A DNA stretch of 64,000 nucleotides from Clostridium sp. KNHs214. GTDB taxonomy: Bacteria > Bacillota > Clostridia > Clostridiales > Clostridiaceae. The position numbers and the translations under genes are program-made. Below are positions 1-7,664 of this stretch, one piece after another. Each line of letters opens with the position of its first letter. The first letter of the stretch is position 1. Location: NCBI RefSeq assembly GCF_000744935.1, contig NZ_JQMW01000011.1, forward strand, positions 1,054,001 to 1,118,000, read 5' to 3'. The notes beneath the pieces were generated by a model that made no database searches, was not told where the DNA came from, and was given only the letters and a program-made list of their open reading frames with translations.

Positions 1-749
1 ATTATTACTCTTTCACATTGGCATTTATTCCAAATGTCTGAAATACCATGTATTTCATTTCCTACAATAATGGCAGTTCTCCCTTTATAGTCAGTATTAT
101 AATAACTTTTACTAGCCTTTAGATCAGTAATAATAATTTTAAATTGATTACTTTTAAGCCACATTATAACGTCTTTTACATCTTTATCTATTACTGGCAG
201 CATAAAGCTAGACCCCATGCTTGATTTTATTAATTTTTGATTTGTTTTTCTCACATTACTATTGCAAATAATTACTCCATCTCCACCAGCCCCATCAACA
301 GACCTTATAATTGTTCCAATATTCCCTGGCTTCGCCAATCCATCAAGTACTACTAGCAAATTGTTCTCCTTCAATTCTATATCATCAAGTTTATACTGGG
401 GAAAACTGCATAATAAAAAAAATCCCTCACCACTATCTCTACTACTTAATCTACTACATAGATTACTTGATATTAAATATGAATTATCTGCTGCACTAAC
501 AATAAATCGGACCATTTCAAGCATAGTTTTGCTTTTAATAAAATCTGGGCAAAACACAAAACTTTTTATTCTTATATTACTATTAATTATCTTTTCATAT
601 GCCCATAGCCCTTCTATAACAAATAAGTTTTCATCCTCAATCTTTTTATTCTTTATTAATTTATTTATATTTCTTACTGAAGGCTCTTTACTGCCAACAA
701 ATTTTAAGTTAGAAAACTCCCTATATAACTCCTCAATATTTATCTCCAT
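1..749 (-). CDS. TrmH/SpoU-family RNA 2'-O-methyltransferase (3' end cut off)
   Basis: SAM-dependent ribose methylase of the SPOUT class, probably acting on rRNA. The minus-strand frame runs without a stop from ATG at 749 to the window edge (249 codons), so the C-terminus lies outside. An N-terminal substrate-binding region of about 110 residues is followed by SPOUT motif 1 (GLAKPGNIGTIIR, with the usual N-x-G-x-x-x-R) and motif 2 (IIVGNEIHGISDIW). Motif 3 (the SLNVSVA-like loop) would fall beyond base 1. Family members are about 260 residues, so little is missing. GGGGTG lies 5-6 bases before the ATG. The exact target nucleotide cannot be told from sequence. Confidence 0.85.
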   Translation of the reverse strand, partial: MEINIEELYREFSNLKFVGSKEPSVRNINKLIKNKKIEDENLFVIEGLWAYEKIINSNIRIKSFVFCPDFIKSKTMLEMVRFIVSAADNSYLISSNLCSRLSSRDSGEGFFLLCSFPQYKLDDIELKENNLLVVLDGLAKPGNIGTIIRSVDGAGGDGVIICNSNVRKTNQKLIKSSMGSSFMLPVIDKDVKDVIMWLKSNQFKIIITDLKASKSYYNTDYKGRTAIIVGNEIHGISDIWNKCQCERVI

Positions 750-845
750 TGTATCACCCCAATTTCTTAAAAACACTGATACAATCATTTTAATATAATT
801 TTATACTACTATAATAGGTAAAAAACATTTCTATATCATTCTTTA

Positions 846-890
846 CAAAAAAGCTACCACTCATTTTATTACTTCAGTGATAGCTTTTTT
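846..890. terminator. Bidirectional hairpin terminator
   Basis: AGCTACCACT (852-861) pairs with AGTGATAGCT (875-884) with one mismatch. The stem is flanked by A6 on the left and T6 on the right, so it has a U-tract in both directions. It lies between the methylase (reading left) and the 3' end of the HAAS gene at 995, which it probably terminates. Confidence 0.7.
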
Positions 891-994
891 GAAGTTTATG
901 TTATTTATAATACAGTTCTGCACAATCCCTATATTGTTATGGAATACCACGTGAACTACCACCGAGACAAGCAACGGTGACTTTTGAGCATTTT

Positions 995-1720
995 CTATAA
1001 AAAATTTCTAATAAACTCTAACAAAAGCTTCCCTATATTAGGATATACTTGCTTTATAGCAGTTATAACCTCATTTGAATTTACTGGCATCTTAAACATA
1101 TATTCACCTGTTCCATGTTGGTTAAAGATAGCTACTATACCTTTGGCTACTCCTCCTATAGCTATATCTGCTCTTGCATATCCGCCTAATGCAATGTGCT
1201 TTGCGATTGCCGCTCCTCCTAAACTTGCTACATAAGCTACAGAAAATCCTCCTATGGATAGCATTCCTGAAAATGCCGCACCACCAATTGCCATTAAAAT
1301 AGCTAAAGATATTCCTCCAAAACTTAAGACTCCTATAGAAACACCTCCAAGGCTAACCAATCCGATAGCCACACTTCCAAATGAAAATATTCCTTTAGCT
1401 ATTCCTAAAGGCTTTGTATTTACATGAACGAGCGGTATCCCAAAAATCTTTGCCTTAGAAACATACTCATATCCATATTTATACCTCCGTCCATACCACC
1501 AACAATTTCTTGTATTTTGTCTAACCTCTAGGTTTTCTCTAAATTCTTCAGCAATTTCTTCCGGATCACCAAGAAGAATATATGGATCATTTTCTCCAGT
1601 AATTTGCTGTTTTTCTATAAGAGATACGTATAAATCCTCTTTTATTCGTTTTCTCTTTTTCCCAACTACCCCTATACTATCTACAATTCCGTCAATGTAA
1701 TCCTGAAAGTCCTTGTTCAT
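995..1720 (-). CDS. HAAS (DUF1700-like) membrane-associated partner of a PadR regulator
   Basis: 241 residues. Residues 1-65 look like a HAAS helical domain (short charged helices ending in LLGDPEEIAEEFREN), a domain commonly encoded directly behind PadR genes. Residues about 100-205 are glycine- and small-residue-rich with a short period (FGSVAIG, LGGVSIG, FGGISLA, IGGFSVA). This resembles either stacked beta-helix turns or a weakly hydrophobic membrane-associated segment. AGGAAG precedes the ATG. The gene starts 18 bases after the PadR stop, so the two are co-transcribed. The likely role is sensing or relay for the PadR repressor at the envelope. The function of the C-terminal repeat is unknown. 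Confidence 0.7.
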   Translation of the reverse strand: MNKDFQDYIDGIVDSIGVVGKKRKRIKEDLYVSLIEKQQITGENDPYILLGDPEEIAEEFRENLEVRQNTRNCWWYGRRYKYGYEYVSKAKIFGIPLVHVNTKPLGIAKGIFSFGSVAIGLVSLGGVSIGVLSFGGISLAILMAIGGAAFSGMLSIGGFSVAYVASLGGAAIAKHIALGGYARADIAIGGVAKGIVAIFNQHGTGEYMFKMPVNSNEVITAIKQVYPNIGKLLLEFIRNFL

Positions 1721-1738
1721 TTATAACACTTCCTTTCC

Positions 1739-2074
1739 CTAAATACCTAAAACTTTATTAGTTATTCCATAAAAATATTTCCATATATCAATTTGCTTCC
1801 TATAAGCTTCAATTCCATTTTTAGTAATTTTATAATATTTTCTTGGAATTTTTCTTTCTCCCTTTGGTACTACACTATAACTTTTAATAAATCCATTATC
1901 CTCTAGCCTATAAAGTACTGGATACAATGTACCCTCTTTCAATTTGTAATATCCTTCACTTATTTCATCTAATAGCTGTATTATTTCATATCCATACATA
2001 TCTTTTTCTGAAATTAGTTTTAAAATTATTATAGATAATGTACCCTTCTTTAGCTGATTATCCAATTCTGGCAA
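1739..2074 (-). CDS. PadR-family transcriptional regulator
   Basis: About 111 residues, typical of a small PadR repressor. A winged helix fills the protein (KGTLSIIILKLISEKDMYGYEIIQLL, then KEGTLYPVLYRLEDNGFI and a YYKITKNG wing). The start is uncertain: GTG at 2083 has the GGGGTGA ribosome site overlapping it, whereas TTG at 2074 is correctly spaced behind that site, so TTG is preferred. It heads a two-gene unit with the HAAS protein, and a long palindrome (2106-2130) lies about 30 bases upstream, which suggests autorepression. The ligand is unknown. Confidence 0.85.
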   Translation of the reverse strand: MPELDNQLKKGTLSIIILKLISEKDMYGYEIIQLLDEISEGYYKLKEGTLYPVLYRLEDNGFIKSYSVVPKGERKIPRKYYKITKNGIEAYRKQIDIWKYFYGITNKVLGI

Positions 2075-2105
2075 AGAGCTCACCCCTCTCTATTATTAGA
2101 TTTCT

Positions 2106-2130
2106 ATATACTTAGTATTACTAAGTATAT
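2106..2130. promoter_or_regulatory. Probable PadR operator (25-bp palindrome)
   Basis: A perfect inverted repeat centred on base 2118: half-sites ATATACTTAGTA and TACTAAGTATAT around a single T. It sits just upstream of the PadR gene, where an autoregulatory operator is expected. PadR operators are typically AT-rich palindromes of this size. Binding by this protein is inferred. Confidence 0.65.
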
Positions 2131-2202
2131 TACTAATTATACTACTTGTAAATACAAACCAATACTTTTTTGCTTAAAATTTCTAATTTGTTTTTGAACA
2201 TT

Positions 2203-2243
2203 AAAAAAGCAGCCCATCACGAATGGATTAGCTACTTTTTTTT
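2203..2243. terminator. Imperfect hairpin with A and T tracts
   Basis: A6 is followed by a stem with CCAT/ATGG at its top and AGC/GCT at its base, then T8. It reads as a terminator in either direction and lies downstream of the radical SAM gene, facing the PadR promoter region. The stem has bulges, so confidence is moderate. Confidence 0.45.
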
Positions 2244-2259
2244 ACTTTATTAGTGACCT

Positions 2260-2379
2260 CTAACAAATTTTCTTAATTTCATCAAAATAAAGTTCCCCCT
2301 TTTGATTTTTTTCAAAGTTGTATTCCTTATCTATCCATGTATGATGAAATGTATTTTCTGATATAGGATAGATTGGCAT
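2260..2379 (-). CDS. 39-residue ORF directly downstream of the peptide maturase
   Basis: A short open frame (starts MPIYPISENTF, ends DEIKKIC) beginning 15 bases after the maturase stop, in another frame. It is polar, aromatic and acidic, and ends in Cys. There is no strong ribosome site (only GAAGAT), so translation would depend on coupling. It could be a small accessory protein, the remnant of a C-terminal extension lost by frameshift, or chance. I do not recognise it. Confidence 0.3.
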   Translation of the reverse strand: MPIYPISENTFHHTWIDKEYNFEKNQKGELYFDEIKKIC

Positions 2380-2393
2380 TACCCATTTATCTT

Positions 2394-3668
2394 CTACGTA
2401 TATTTAAGACAGTAATTTTTTAACTGAACACATACACTTTCTATATCTTTTCCTTCATTTTGCAATTCACTCTGCCATTTTCTCATGCATATTGGTAAAT
2501 TTTCAAATTTTTCATTGGCTATTATATCTTTAATATCTTCATTTATTATATTGCCCATAGAAAAAACGTCATCAGGAACTATCTCACATGGTTTCACGTT
2601 TCCATCTCCACTTATAGCTAAAGAAAAAGTTCCTCCTCCGCACAAAAGACATTTGGAATTTGAATAGGGTTGTATACTATCATGACTCATATTAAAATCA
2701 GAATTATATTCATCTTCCTTATCACAATCTACATTTATTTTATCTTTATACTCCTCTTTTAAAGAATTAAGTACCTTCAAAATTTGTTTTTCTGATAATA
2801 TATCATCCTTATTTGTATTATTTGCCCTTCCTAGTGGAAATAAATATCCAAATCTTATTCTCTTTATATTAAGTTTTATACATAAATTTATTAAATCTAC
2901 TGCCTCTTTAAGAGAATTCTTTGCTAAAATAGAGCCTATAGATGGATAAACATCATTTTTTATAAGTTCTTCAATAGCTGTTATAGCTTTTCTAAAAGAC
3001 CCTTTAGCTCTAGTAAACTTATCATGTTCTTCTTCATTAGCTGAGTATAATGGTATTTGAATATTCTTTAATCCTTTAAATCTATGAGCATTTTGACTAT
3101 TTATTAATGTACCTGTTGTGGTAATAGTTGTTCTAAAATTCTCCTTACAAAAATCTAAAATTTCATAAAAGTCATCATGCAACATAGGCTCACCGCCTGT
3201 AAGCTGTATACTATTCAAATTACCCTTAAAAAAATTAAGAGTTTTTAAAATTGTATCTTTGGATATATATTCCTCCTTTTCATTACTACATTCCTTATAA
3301 CAATGAATACATTTATGGTGACACTTATTAGTAAGGCTGAATATTAAATTATAGGGCATTTTTATTTTTTTGCTACCTGTTACATACATTTCACTATGTA
3401 TAGGTACATTACTACTAGAAATAAACTCTTTTTTACTGTCAACAAACTGAGAAACTTTTTCTCTAACATCTTCAAAATTACCAATTTCTAATTCAGTATC
3501 AATTTCTTTTGCTATGTCATCTATGGTATTTTTTCCATTTATCTTTTCTACTATATATGTTTCTATATCATCTAACATGTATTTTTCAGTATCTCTTATA
3601 ACTACAGAACAATCCCCAAAATAATGTAGATTGCTATCCCCTAAAAAAATTGGATATACTGCGTTCAT
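2394..3668 (-). CDS. Radical SAM/SPASM peptide maturase
   Basis: 424 residues. Residues 1-85 resemble a PqqD-type peptide-binding (RRE) domain. The radical SAM core follows, with Cys116, Cys120 and Cys123 (KCHHKCIHCYKEC) for the SAM-binding 4Fe-4S cluster and LTGGEP near 157-161 for SAM. The C-terminal 90 residues hold eight cysteines or more (CLLC, KPCEIVP, PICM, SVC, NYC), the layout of a SPASM or twitch domain with auxiliary clusters. Such enzymes cross-link or epimerise ribosomal peptides. A 32-residue Cys peptide lies just upstream, separated by a hairpin. The start has AGGAGGGG at good spacing. No exporter or protease is adjacent. The family resembles clostridial Cys-peptide maturases, but I cannot assign a subfamily by eye. 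Confidence 0.85.
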   Translation of the reverse strand: MNAVYPIFLGDSNLHYFGDCSVVIRDTEKYMLDDIETYIVEKINGKNTIDDIAKEIDTELEIGNFEDVREKVSQFVDSKKEFISSSNVPIHSEMYVTGSKKIKMPYNLIFSLTNKCHHKCIHCYKECSNEKEEYISKDTILKTLNFFKGNLNSIQLTGGEPMLHDDFYEILDFCKENFRTTITTTGTLINSQNAHRFKGLKNIQIPLYSANEEEHDKFTRAKGSFRKAITAIEELIKNDVYPSIGSILAKNSLKEAVDLINLCIKLNIKRIRFGYLFPLGRANNTNKDDILSEKQILKVLNSLKEEYKDKINVDCDKEDEYNSDFNMSHDSIQPYSNSKCLLCGGGTFSLAISGDGNVKPCEIVPDDVFSMGNIINEDIKDIIANEKFENLPICMRKWQSELQNEGKDIESVCVQLKNYCLKYT

Positions 3669-3689
3669 GGACTTCCCCTCCTATAATAA

Positions 3690-3720
3690 TGACTGCAAAT
3701 AAATAATATATTCGCAGTCA
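3690..3720 (-). promoter_or_regulatory. Intercistronic hairpin between peptide and maturase
   Basis: TGACTGCGAATA pairs with TATTTGCAGTCA (12 bp with one G-U pair, 7-base loop). It lies in the gap between the peptide gene (ends 3753) and the maturase ribosome site (about 3680). The following bases are only moderately T-rich. A partial terminator or RNA-stabilising hairpin would give more precursor than enzyme, as is usual in such loci. That role is inferred. Confidence 0.6.
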
Positions 3721-3752
3721 AATAAGTTTTGTATTTTTAAATGCTATTCATT

Positions 3753-3851
3753 CTAGTATGGTTCTTCACCAGGTATACCTCTGCGGCATACACATCCTTG
3801 AAGTTTTATAGTTTCTTTTGCTACAAACTGTAAAAATCTTTTTTTAGTCAT
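3753..3851 (-). CDS. Putative Cys-containing RiPP precursor peptide
   Basis: 32 residues. The N-terminal half is basic and amphipathic (MTKKRFLQFVAKETIKLQ), like a leader, and the C-terminal half has a Cys-x-Cys pair followed by Arg-Arg-Gly (GCVCRRGIPGEEPY). A very strong ribosome site (AAAGGAGGG) sits 7-8 bases before the ATG. The next gene, 84 bases downstream and on the same strand, is a radical SAM/SPASM enzyme with a peptide-binding N-terminus, which supports a precursor role. The core probably includes Cys20 and Cys22. The modification and the product's activity are unknown. Confidence 0.65.
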   Translation of the reverse strand: MTKKRFLQFVAKETIKLQGCVCRRGIPGEEPY

Positions 3852-4020
3852 ACTTCTTCCCTCCTTTCTTTTTTGTTTTTTATTTAATATGAATTTATTT
3901 ACTTTATAAATATATGTGCATTTTCATATGTTATTACCGTACATTTCTAAATTATTTTTTTACACATAGTTTAAATTTACATAACATATAACTTATTTAA
4001 CAATAGTCATCCTGCCCACC

Positions 4021-4053
4021 AAAAAAGCTACCACTCCTTAAAATAGTAGTAGC
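4021..4053 (-). terminator. Hairpin with U-tract on the minus strand
   Basis: GCTACCACT pairs with AGTAGTAGC (one mismatch), and the minus strand then runs into T6. No minus-strand gene reads into it, so it may be a relic or may insulate the peptide promoter. The left arm is nearly identical to the hairpin at 846-890. Confidence 0.5.
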
Positions 4054-4308
4054 CTTAAACCTATAATTTAGCATATATAATTTTCTTAATACCACACACT
4101 TATAAAAAAATTTTTCAGTCATATCTTTAATTTTCTCTGCCTTTTATGCTTATTACATATAAATTCATTCTATTTTTAACAAAGTCATCTATTCTCGCAA
4201 AAGTATGCCTATTTCCCCACCCATACTTCAAAAAACAGATTCTATGATATAATAATTTATAAATTATATTATAAAAATTTAGTAAAACAGTTGGAAGGAT
4301 GATTGTAA

Positions 4309-4695
4309 ATGGATTTTAATACTTTTTTCAAAGTTGGAGAAACTGTCGTTAATGAATACATAGTAAAACCAGAAAATACAGCAGACGTCATTGGAAACAC
4401 AGGTGTCAATGTGTTGTCTACACCTAGTATGATTGGATTTATGGAAAATACATCTGCAAATGTAGTAATGGATAAAATGCCTGAAAATTATAGAGTTGTT
4501 GGAACAAAAATTAATGTTGAACATATAAATTCAACACCTATCAACATGAAAGTTACCGTAAAATCAACATTGACATCAATTGAAGGCAAAAAACTTTGCT
4601 ACAATGTAGAAGCTTTCAATGAAAAATTTAAAATAGGTTTTGGAACATATGAGCAGCATATAATTAACTTAGAAAGTTTTTTAGATAAAATTTAA
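4309..4695 (+). CDS. FlK-like hot-dog thioesterase
   Basis: 128 residues, one hot-dog fold resembling the fluoroacetyl-CoA thioesterase FlK family. The FlK catalytic positions appear conserved: Thr38 in VLSTPSMIGFMENT, Glu46 in the same helix and His72 in KINVEHINSTPI, followed by the usual strand ending IGFGTYEQHI. These proteins hydrolyse small acyl-CoA thioesters. The substrate here is unknown, and fluoroacetate is unlikely in this setting. ATG 4309 follows GGAAGGATGA. The gene stands alone, with its own terminator downstream. Confidence 0.8.
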   Translation: MDFNTFFKVGETVVNEYIVKPENTADVIGNTGVNVLSTPSMIGFMENTSANVVMDKMPENYRVVGTKINVEHINSTPINMKVTVKSTLTSIEGKKLCYNVEAFNEKFKIGFGTYEQHIINLESFLDKI

Positions 4696-4768
4696 GAATT
4701 CTAATAGCAAAATCAAAGATTTTAATTGTCACTTTTAGTGTTAACTATAAAAAAGCTCCAAAAAAATA

Positions 4769-4812
4769 GTAGCTCCTACTTGCAAGTGCTTGCTACTGTT
4801 TTTTACTATATT
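4769..4812 (+). terminator. Terminator of the thioesterase gene
   Basis: AGTAGC pairs with GCTACT around an inner ACTTGCAAGT palindrome, followed by GTTTTTT. It lies about 75 bases past the thioesterase stop. Confidence 0.65.
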
Positions 4813-4840
4813 AAATTGTAGTTATACCTATTACATAAAT

Positions 4841-5001
4841 TAAGGCACATTCAAATAAATAACAAGTCAGTATGCTAGTCTATTTTGCGTCATACTGCGT
4901 CAGCAGAACCCACCGATAGTTATACTAGCGGCGGAACCTGCTTCCTTGTCTGACACAAAATATACCTGCATCTTTGACTTGTTATTTATTTTCATGTATC
5001 T
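4841..5001 (+). repeat. Dispersed 160-bp inverted-repeat element, copy A
   Basis: The left end reads TAAGGCACATTCAAATAAAT and then AACAAGTCAGTATGCTAG. The right end is its imperfect reverse complement (TTTGACTTGTTATTT, then CATGTA). The centre carries GCGTCATACTGCGTCAGCAG and CTGCTTCCTTGTCTGACA. Five other full or partial copies occur at 18049, 29692, 36205, 43171 and 62976. No ORF is present. It has the form of a MITE or of a structured RNA. Confidence 0.85.
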
Positions 5002-5014
5002 AATCCTCAAACTT

Positions 5015-5221
5015 TTACTTTTGTAGCTGCTTATTGAGAAGAAATATATTTTCTATTTCATTTCCATGTTCATCATAATATTTTACATCTGCTCCTGTTA
5101 TATATCCTAATGTATCTCTATCAAGTACACTCCCTTGAATCTTTAATAATGCTTTTTCATCCATAGGTAGCTCTACTTCTTTTGTTTCATAATCTCTTTG
5201 GCATACTATCTTTACTTTCAT
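5015..5221 (-). CDS. Small hypothetical protein (68 residues)
   Basis: Starts MKVKIVCQRDYETKEVELP and contains one Cys. The pattern of alternating charged and hydrophobic residues suggests a small beta-rich fold. An upstream in-frame ATG (5230) directly abuts AAAGGAGA, so the ATG at 5221, nine to ten bases downstream, is the better start. It is a single gene next to repeat copy A. I do not recognise the family. Confidence 0.65.
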   Translation of the reverse strand: MKVKIVCQRDYETKEVELPMDEKALLKIQGSVLDRDTLGYITGADVKYYDEHGNEIENIFLLNKQLQK

Positions 5222-5476
5222 GTCTATCATTCTCCTTTATGGTCTTAGTATGCTTAAATAAGCCCTAAAATATTTGACATTACTAATTCTTCCTTATTTT
5301 TTTACTACTACTATTGAAAGTTTATATTTTCTACTTAATAATTATTACCAATTGAGCTTAGCAACATGTCAATCAACCTTAACATTCTTAAATTCTTAAT
5401 ATTTTAGCGTCTCTAGTATCATATTCTTTGAACATACTATTTGCTTTATTAAATTTCATATGTGTATATAGTTTTG

Positions 5477-5511
5477 ACAATGGTACTAGTTGCCTAGGCA
5501 AATACTATTGT
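5477..5511 (-). terminator. Stem-loop after the ABC operon
   Basis: ACAATGGTA pairs with TACTATTGT (one mismatch) around a perfect TTGCCTAGGCAA palindrome, about 15 bases past the permease stop. The U-tract is weak, so it may be a terminator or an RNA 3'-end stabiliser. Confidence 0.5.
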
Positions 5512-5524
5512 ATAAGTAAAGTAC

Positions 5525-6775
5525 TCATTGTACCTGATGTTTTCTAAAAATATTTTTAGTAAACATCAAACAAATAATTGCCATACTTCCATAAACTATT
5601 ACTCGCATTAAAAGTAAACTTATAGTTAATCCCCCAAATGAATAAGACAAATAAGTTGAAAAATCACATTCCATCGCCTTATTGGGTAACAAATATAGAA
5701 TATGATTAAACAATCCATTATCAGCTCCTTTTTTAATAAATAATGAAGCAAATAAAATTATTACTTGAACCATCAAAACCGTAAAAGGTGTTTTAAGTTT
5801 AGCTGATAATATAAGTGTAAAAGCAACACTACCAAGTATTACTACATAAGAAATACCGATACATATGAAAGTACTTAAAGAAAATGTAACTGAATAAGGT
5901 ATTGGTATTAGTGTATCCTTAATTTGAATAGGTAAATTCCATCCATCAATTCCAAAAGCTAAAAGTGGTATAGCTAGTGCAAAAATAAGATTTAATGCAA
6001 ATACTATCGTAGCAAACGCAAATGCTGCTATTATTTTAGCTCCAATTATTTTTGTCTTTCCATATTTAGCTGCCAAAATAATTGCATCAGCCCCAGATTG
6101 GTATTCTCCAGCAAAAATTGGTGCAACCATTATAATTATAGCTAATAATGTAAAGATTAATGCTCCAAGGCTTCTATTTACTGATTCCCATCCTTCGTAG
6201 TAACCATACTTATAGGGCCCTTGTATTTTAGAAATTTTATTTAACCAAAAAGTCTTTTCTTCCTCAGAATAATTTCCACCTTTATGATTCATATTTAGAA
6301 ATGTTGAAACTTTATTATTTCTAATTTTATAAAATCTCGTTCCTTCCTTTGATTTGATTGTAAGTATTTTAGATAAGTCAAAAACTTCATTACCAGGCTC
6401 ACAGTAATTATAAGCTATCATTGAAAGATACTCACGCTTAGGACTTACATACTTAAGATAAATATCATTTTTTAGTGAAACCTCTCCTACCTCATTTTTT
6501 ATGGTGTTTTTAGGATTTGAAAATAGCTTTTGGTAAGCCTTAATGTCTTTTGCCACCTGCTCTTCTGTTATTTCATTAGGAAGCTTTTTAACATCTTCCT
6601 TTTTCAATTCTATTGCCTTAAGCCCTTTATAATCTCCACTTGCATCTAAATATTCAAATTTAGTAATGAATAATGTGGAAAAAATAATAGTAAGTATTAA
6701 ACTAACCAAACTAGTTATAATATTTACTCTTTTTTTCGCTAATTTTTTAAATTCAAACTTTATCAAACTATACAT
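5525..6775 (-). CDS. ABC-2 type transporter permease
   Basis: About 416 residues. One N-terminal membrane helix (IITSLVSLILTIIFSTLFI) is followed by a large extracytoplasmic region (residues about 45-205), then five or six helices from about residue 210 to the end. This is the layout of ABC-2 permeases with a big external loop. The start is set by AAGGTGA in front of the ATG at 6775; an in-frame GTG at 6784 overlaps that site. It follows the ATPase gene by 5-13 bases in a four-gene operon. It probably exports, or gives resistance to, an antimicrobial or lantibiotic-like compound. The substrate is unknown. Confidence 0.85.
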   Translation of the reverse strand: MYSLIKFEFKKLAKKRVNIITSLVSLILTIIFSTLFITKFEYLDASGDYKGLKAIELKKEDVKKLPNEITEEQVAKDIKAYQKLFSNPKNTIKNEVGEVSLKNDIYLKYVSPKREYLSMIAYNYCEPGNEVFDLSKILTIKSKEGTRFYKIRNNKVSTFLNMNHKGGNYSEEEKTFWLNKISKIQGPYKYGYYEGWESVNRSLGALIFTLLAIIIMVAPIFAGEYQSGADAIILAAKYGKTKIIGAKIIAAFAFATIVFALNLIFALAIPLLAFGIDGWNLPIQIKDTLIPIPYSVTFSLSTFICIGISYVVILGSVAFTLILSAKLKTPFTVLMVQVIILFASLFIKKGADNGLFNHILYLLPNKAMECDFSTYLSYSFGGLTISLLLMRVIVYGSMAIICLMFTKNIFRKHQVQ

Positions 6776-6788
6776 AACTTTCACCTTC

Positions 6789-7664
6789 CTATGACTTAAC
6801 TTTGTCTTGAAAATAATATAAATACAGATCTTCTAAAGATGAAGGCACATTAATTGCATTATCCATTGGTTTTTCATGACTAACTATTCTTAAATCCACA
6901 AATCCATTTCTACTGTGTTGCAAATTTACAGCACAATATTTATTACAAAAATAATCTTCTTGTGATTCAGATACTGTACATTTCCATACACTATTTTCAA
7001 TTTCTTTCGTTAAACCCTCAACTGAATTTTTGGTAATAACATTTCCATTTTTCATTATAAGAATTTCATCAGCTATACACTCTACATCTGACACAATATG
7101 AGTAGATAAGATTACTATTTTATCCTTGGAAAAATTTGATATTAAATTACGAAAACGTACTCTTTCTTTTGGATCAAGTCCTACTGTAGGTTCATCTAAA
7201 ACTAAAATTTGAGGATCATTTAATACTGCCTGTGCAATTCCTAATCTTTGTTTCATTCCACCTGAAAAAGTTCTAATTTTTCTATTTACAACAGACTCCA
7301 ACCCTACCATACTTAATAATTCTTTAGTCTTCTCTTTTGCAAATCTTGGCATTAAACCCTTTAAAGAAGCAATGTATAGCATAAATTCTTTCGCTGTAAA
7401 ATCTGGATAATAACCAAAGTTCTGCGGAAGGTATCCTATCAAATCTCTATATTCCTCCCCCATATTTATGTTATTTTTACCATTTAATTTTACTTCCCCT
7501 GAAGTTGGAGTTAACACTCCACAAATTATTCTCATCAAAGTTGTCTTTCCAGCACCATTAGCTCCTAAAAGACCATATATTCCTTCATTTAAATTTAATG
7601 AAAGTTCATTTACTGCAAATTTGCTCCCATATTTTTTCGTTAATCTTTCTATAGATAAATTCAT
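6789..7664 (-). CDS. ABC transporter ATP-binding protein
   Basis: 291 residues. Walker A is GANGAGKTTLMR, the signature is TFSGGMKQRLGIAQ, Walker B is ILVLDEPT, and the H-loop is STHIVSDVE. A C-terminal extension of about 80 residues is like that of BcrA/CcmA-type drug or bacteriocin exporters. The start codon follows AAGGAGG with 7-base spacing. It overlaps the end of the upstream membrane gene by 4 bases (ATGA), so translation is coupled. It pairs with the permease at 5525-6775. Confidence 0.93.
   Translation of the reverse strand: MNLSIERLTKKYGSKFAVNELSLNLNEGIYGLLGANGAGKTTLMRIICGVLTPTSGEVKLNGKNNINMGEEYRDLIGYLPQNFGYYPDFTAKEFMLYIASLKGLMPRFAKEKTKELLSMVGLESVVNRKIRTFSGGMKQRLGIAQAVLNDPQILVLDEPTVGLDPKERVRFRNLISNFSKDKIVILSTHIVSDVECIADEILIMKNGNVITKNSVEGLTKEIENSVWKCTVSESQEDYFCNKYCAVNLQHSRNGFVDLRIVSHEKPMDNAINVPSSLEDLYLYYFQDKVKS

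Noticed and set aside
262-798. 178-codon open frame on the plus strand
   Set aside because: It is antisense to the SpoU methylase, is low-complexity (Leu/Ile/Ser/Asn), and has no ribosome site; the minus frame has clear SPOUT motifs.
4279-4524. 81-codon minus-strand frame
   Set aside because: Lies opposite the FlK-like gene; Cys/His/Phe composition typical of an antisense shadow.
4309-4695. Fluoroacetate resistance gene
   Set aside because: Fold and motif fit, but nothing in context supports that substrate.
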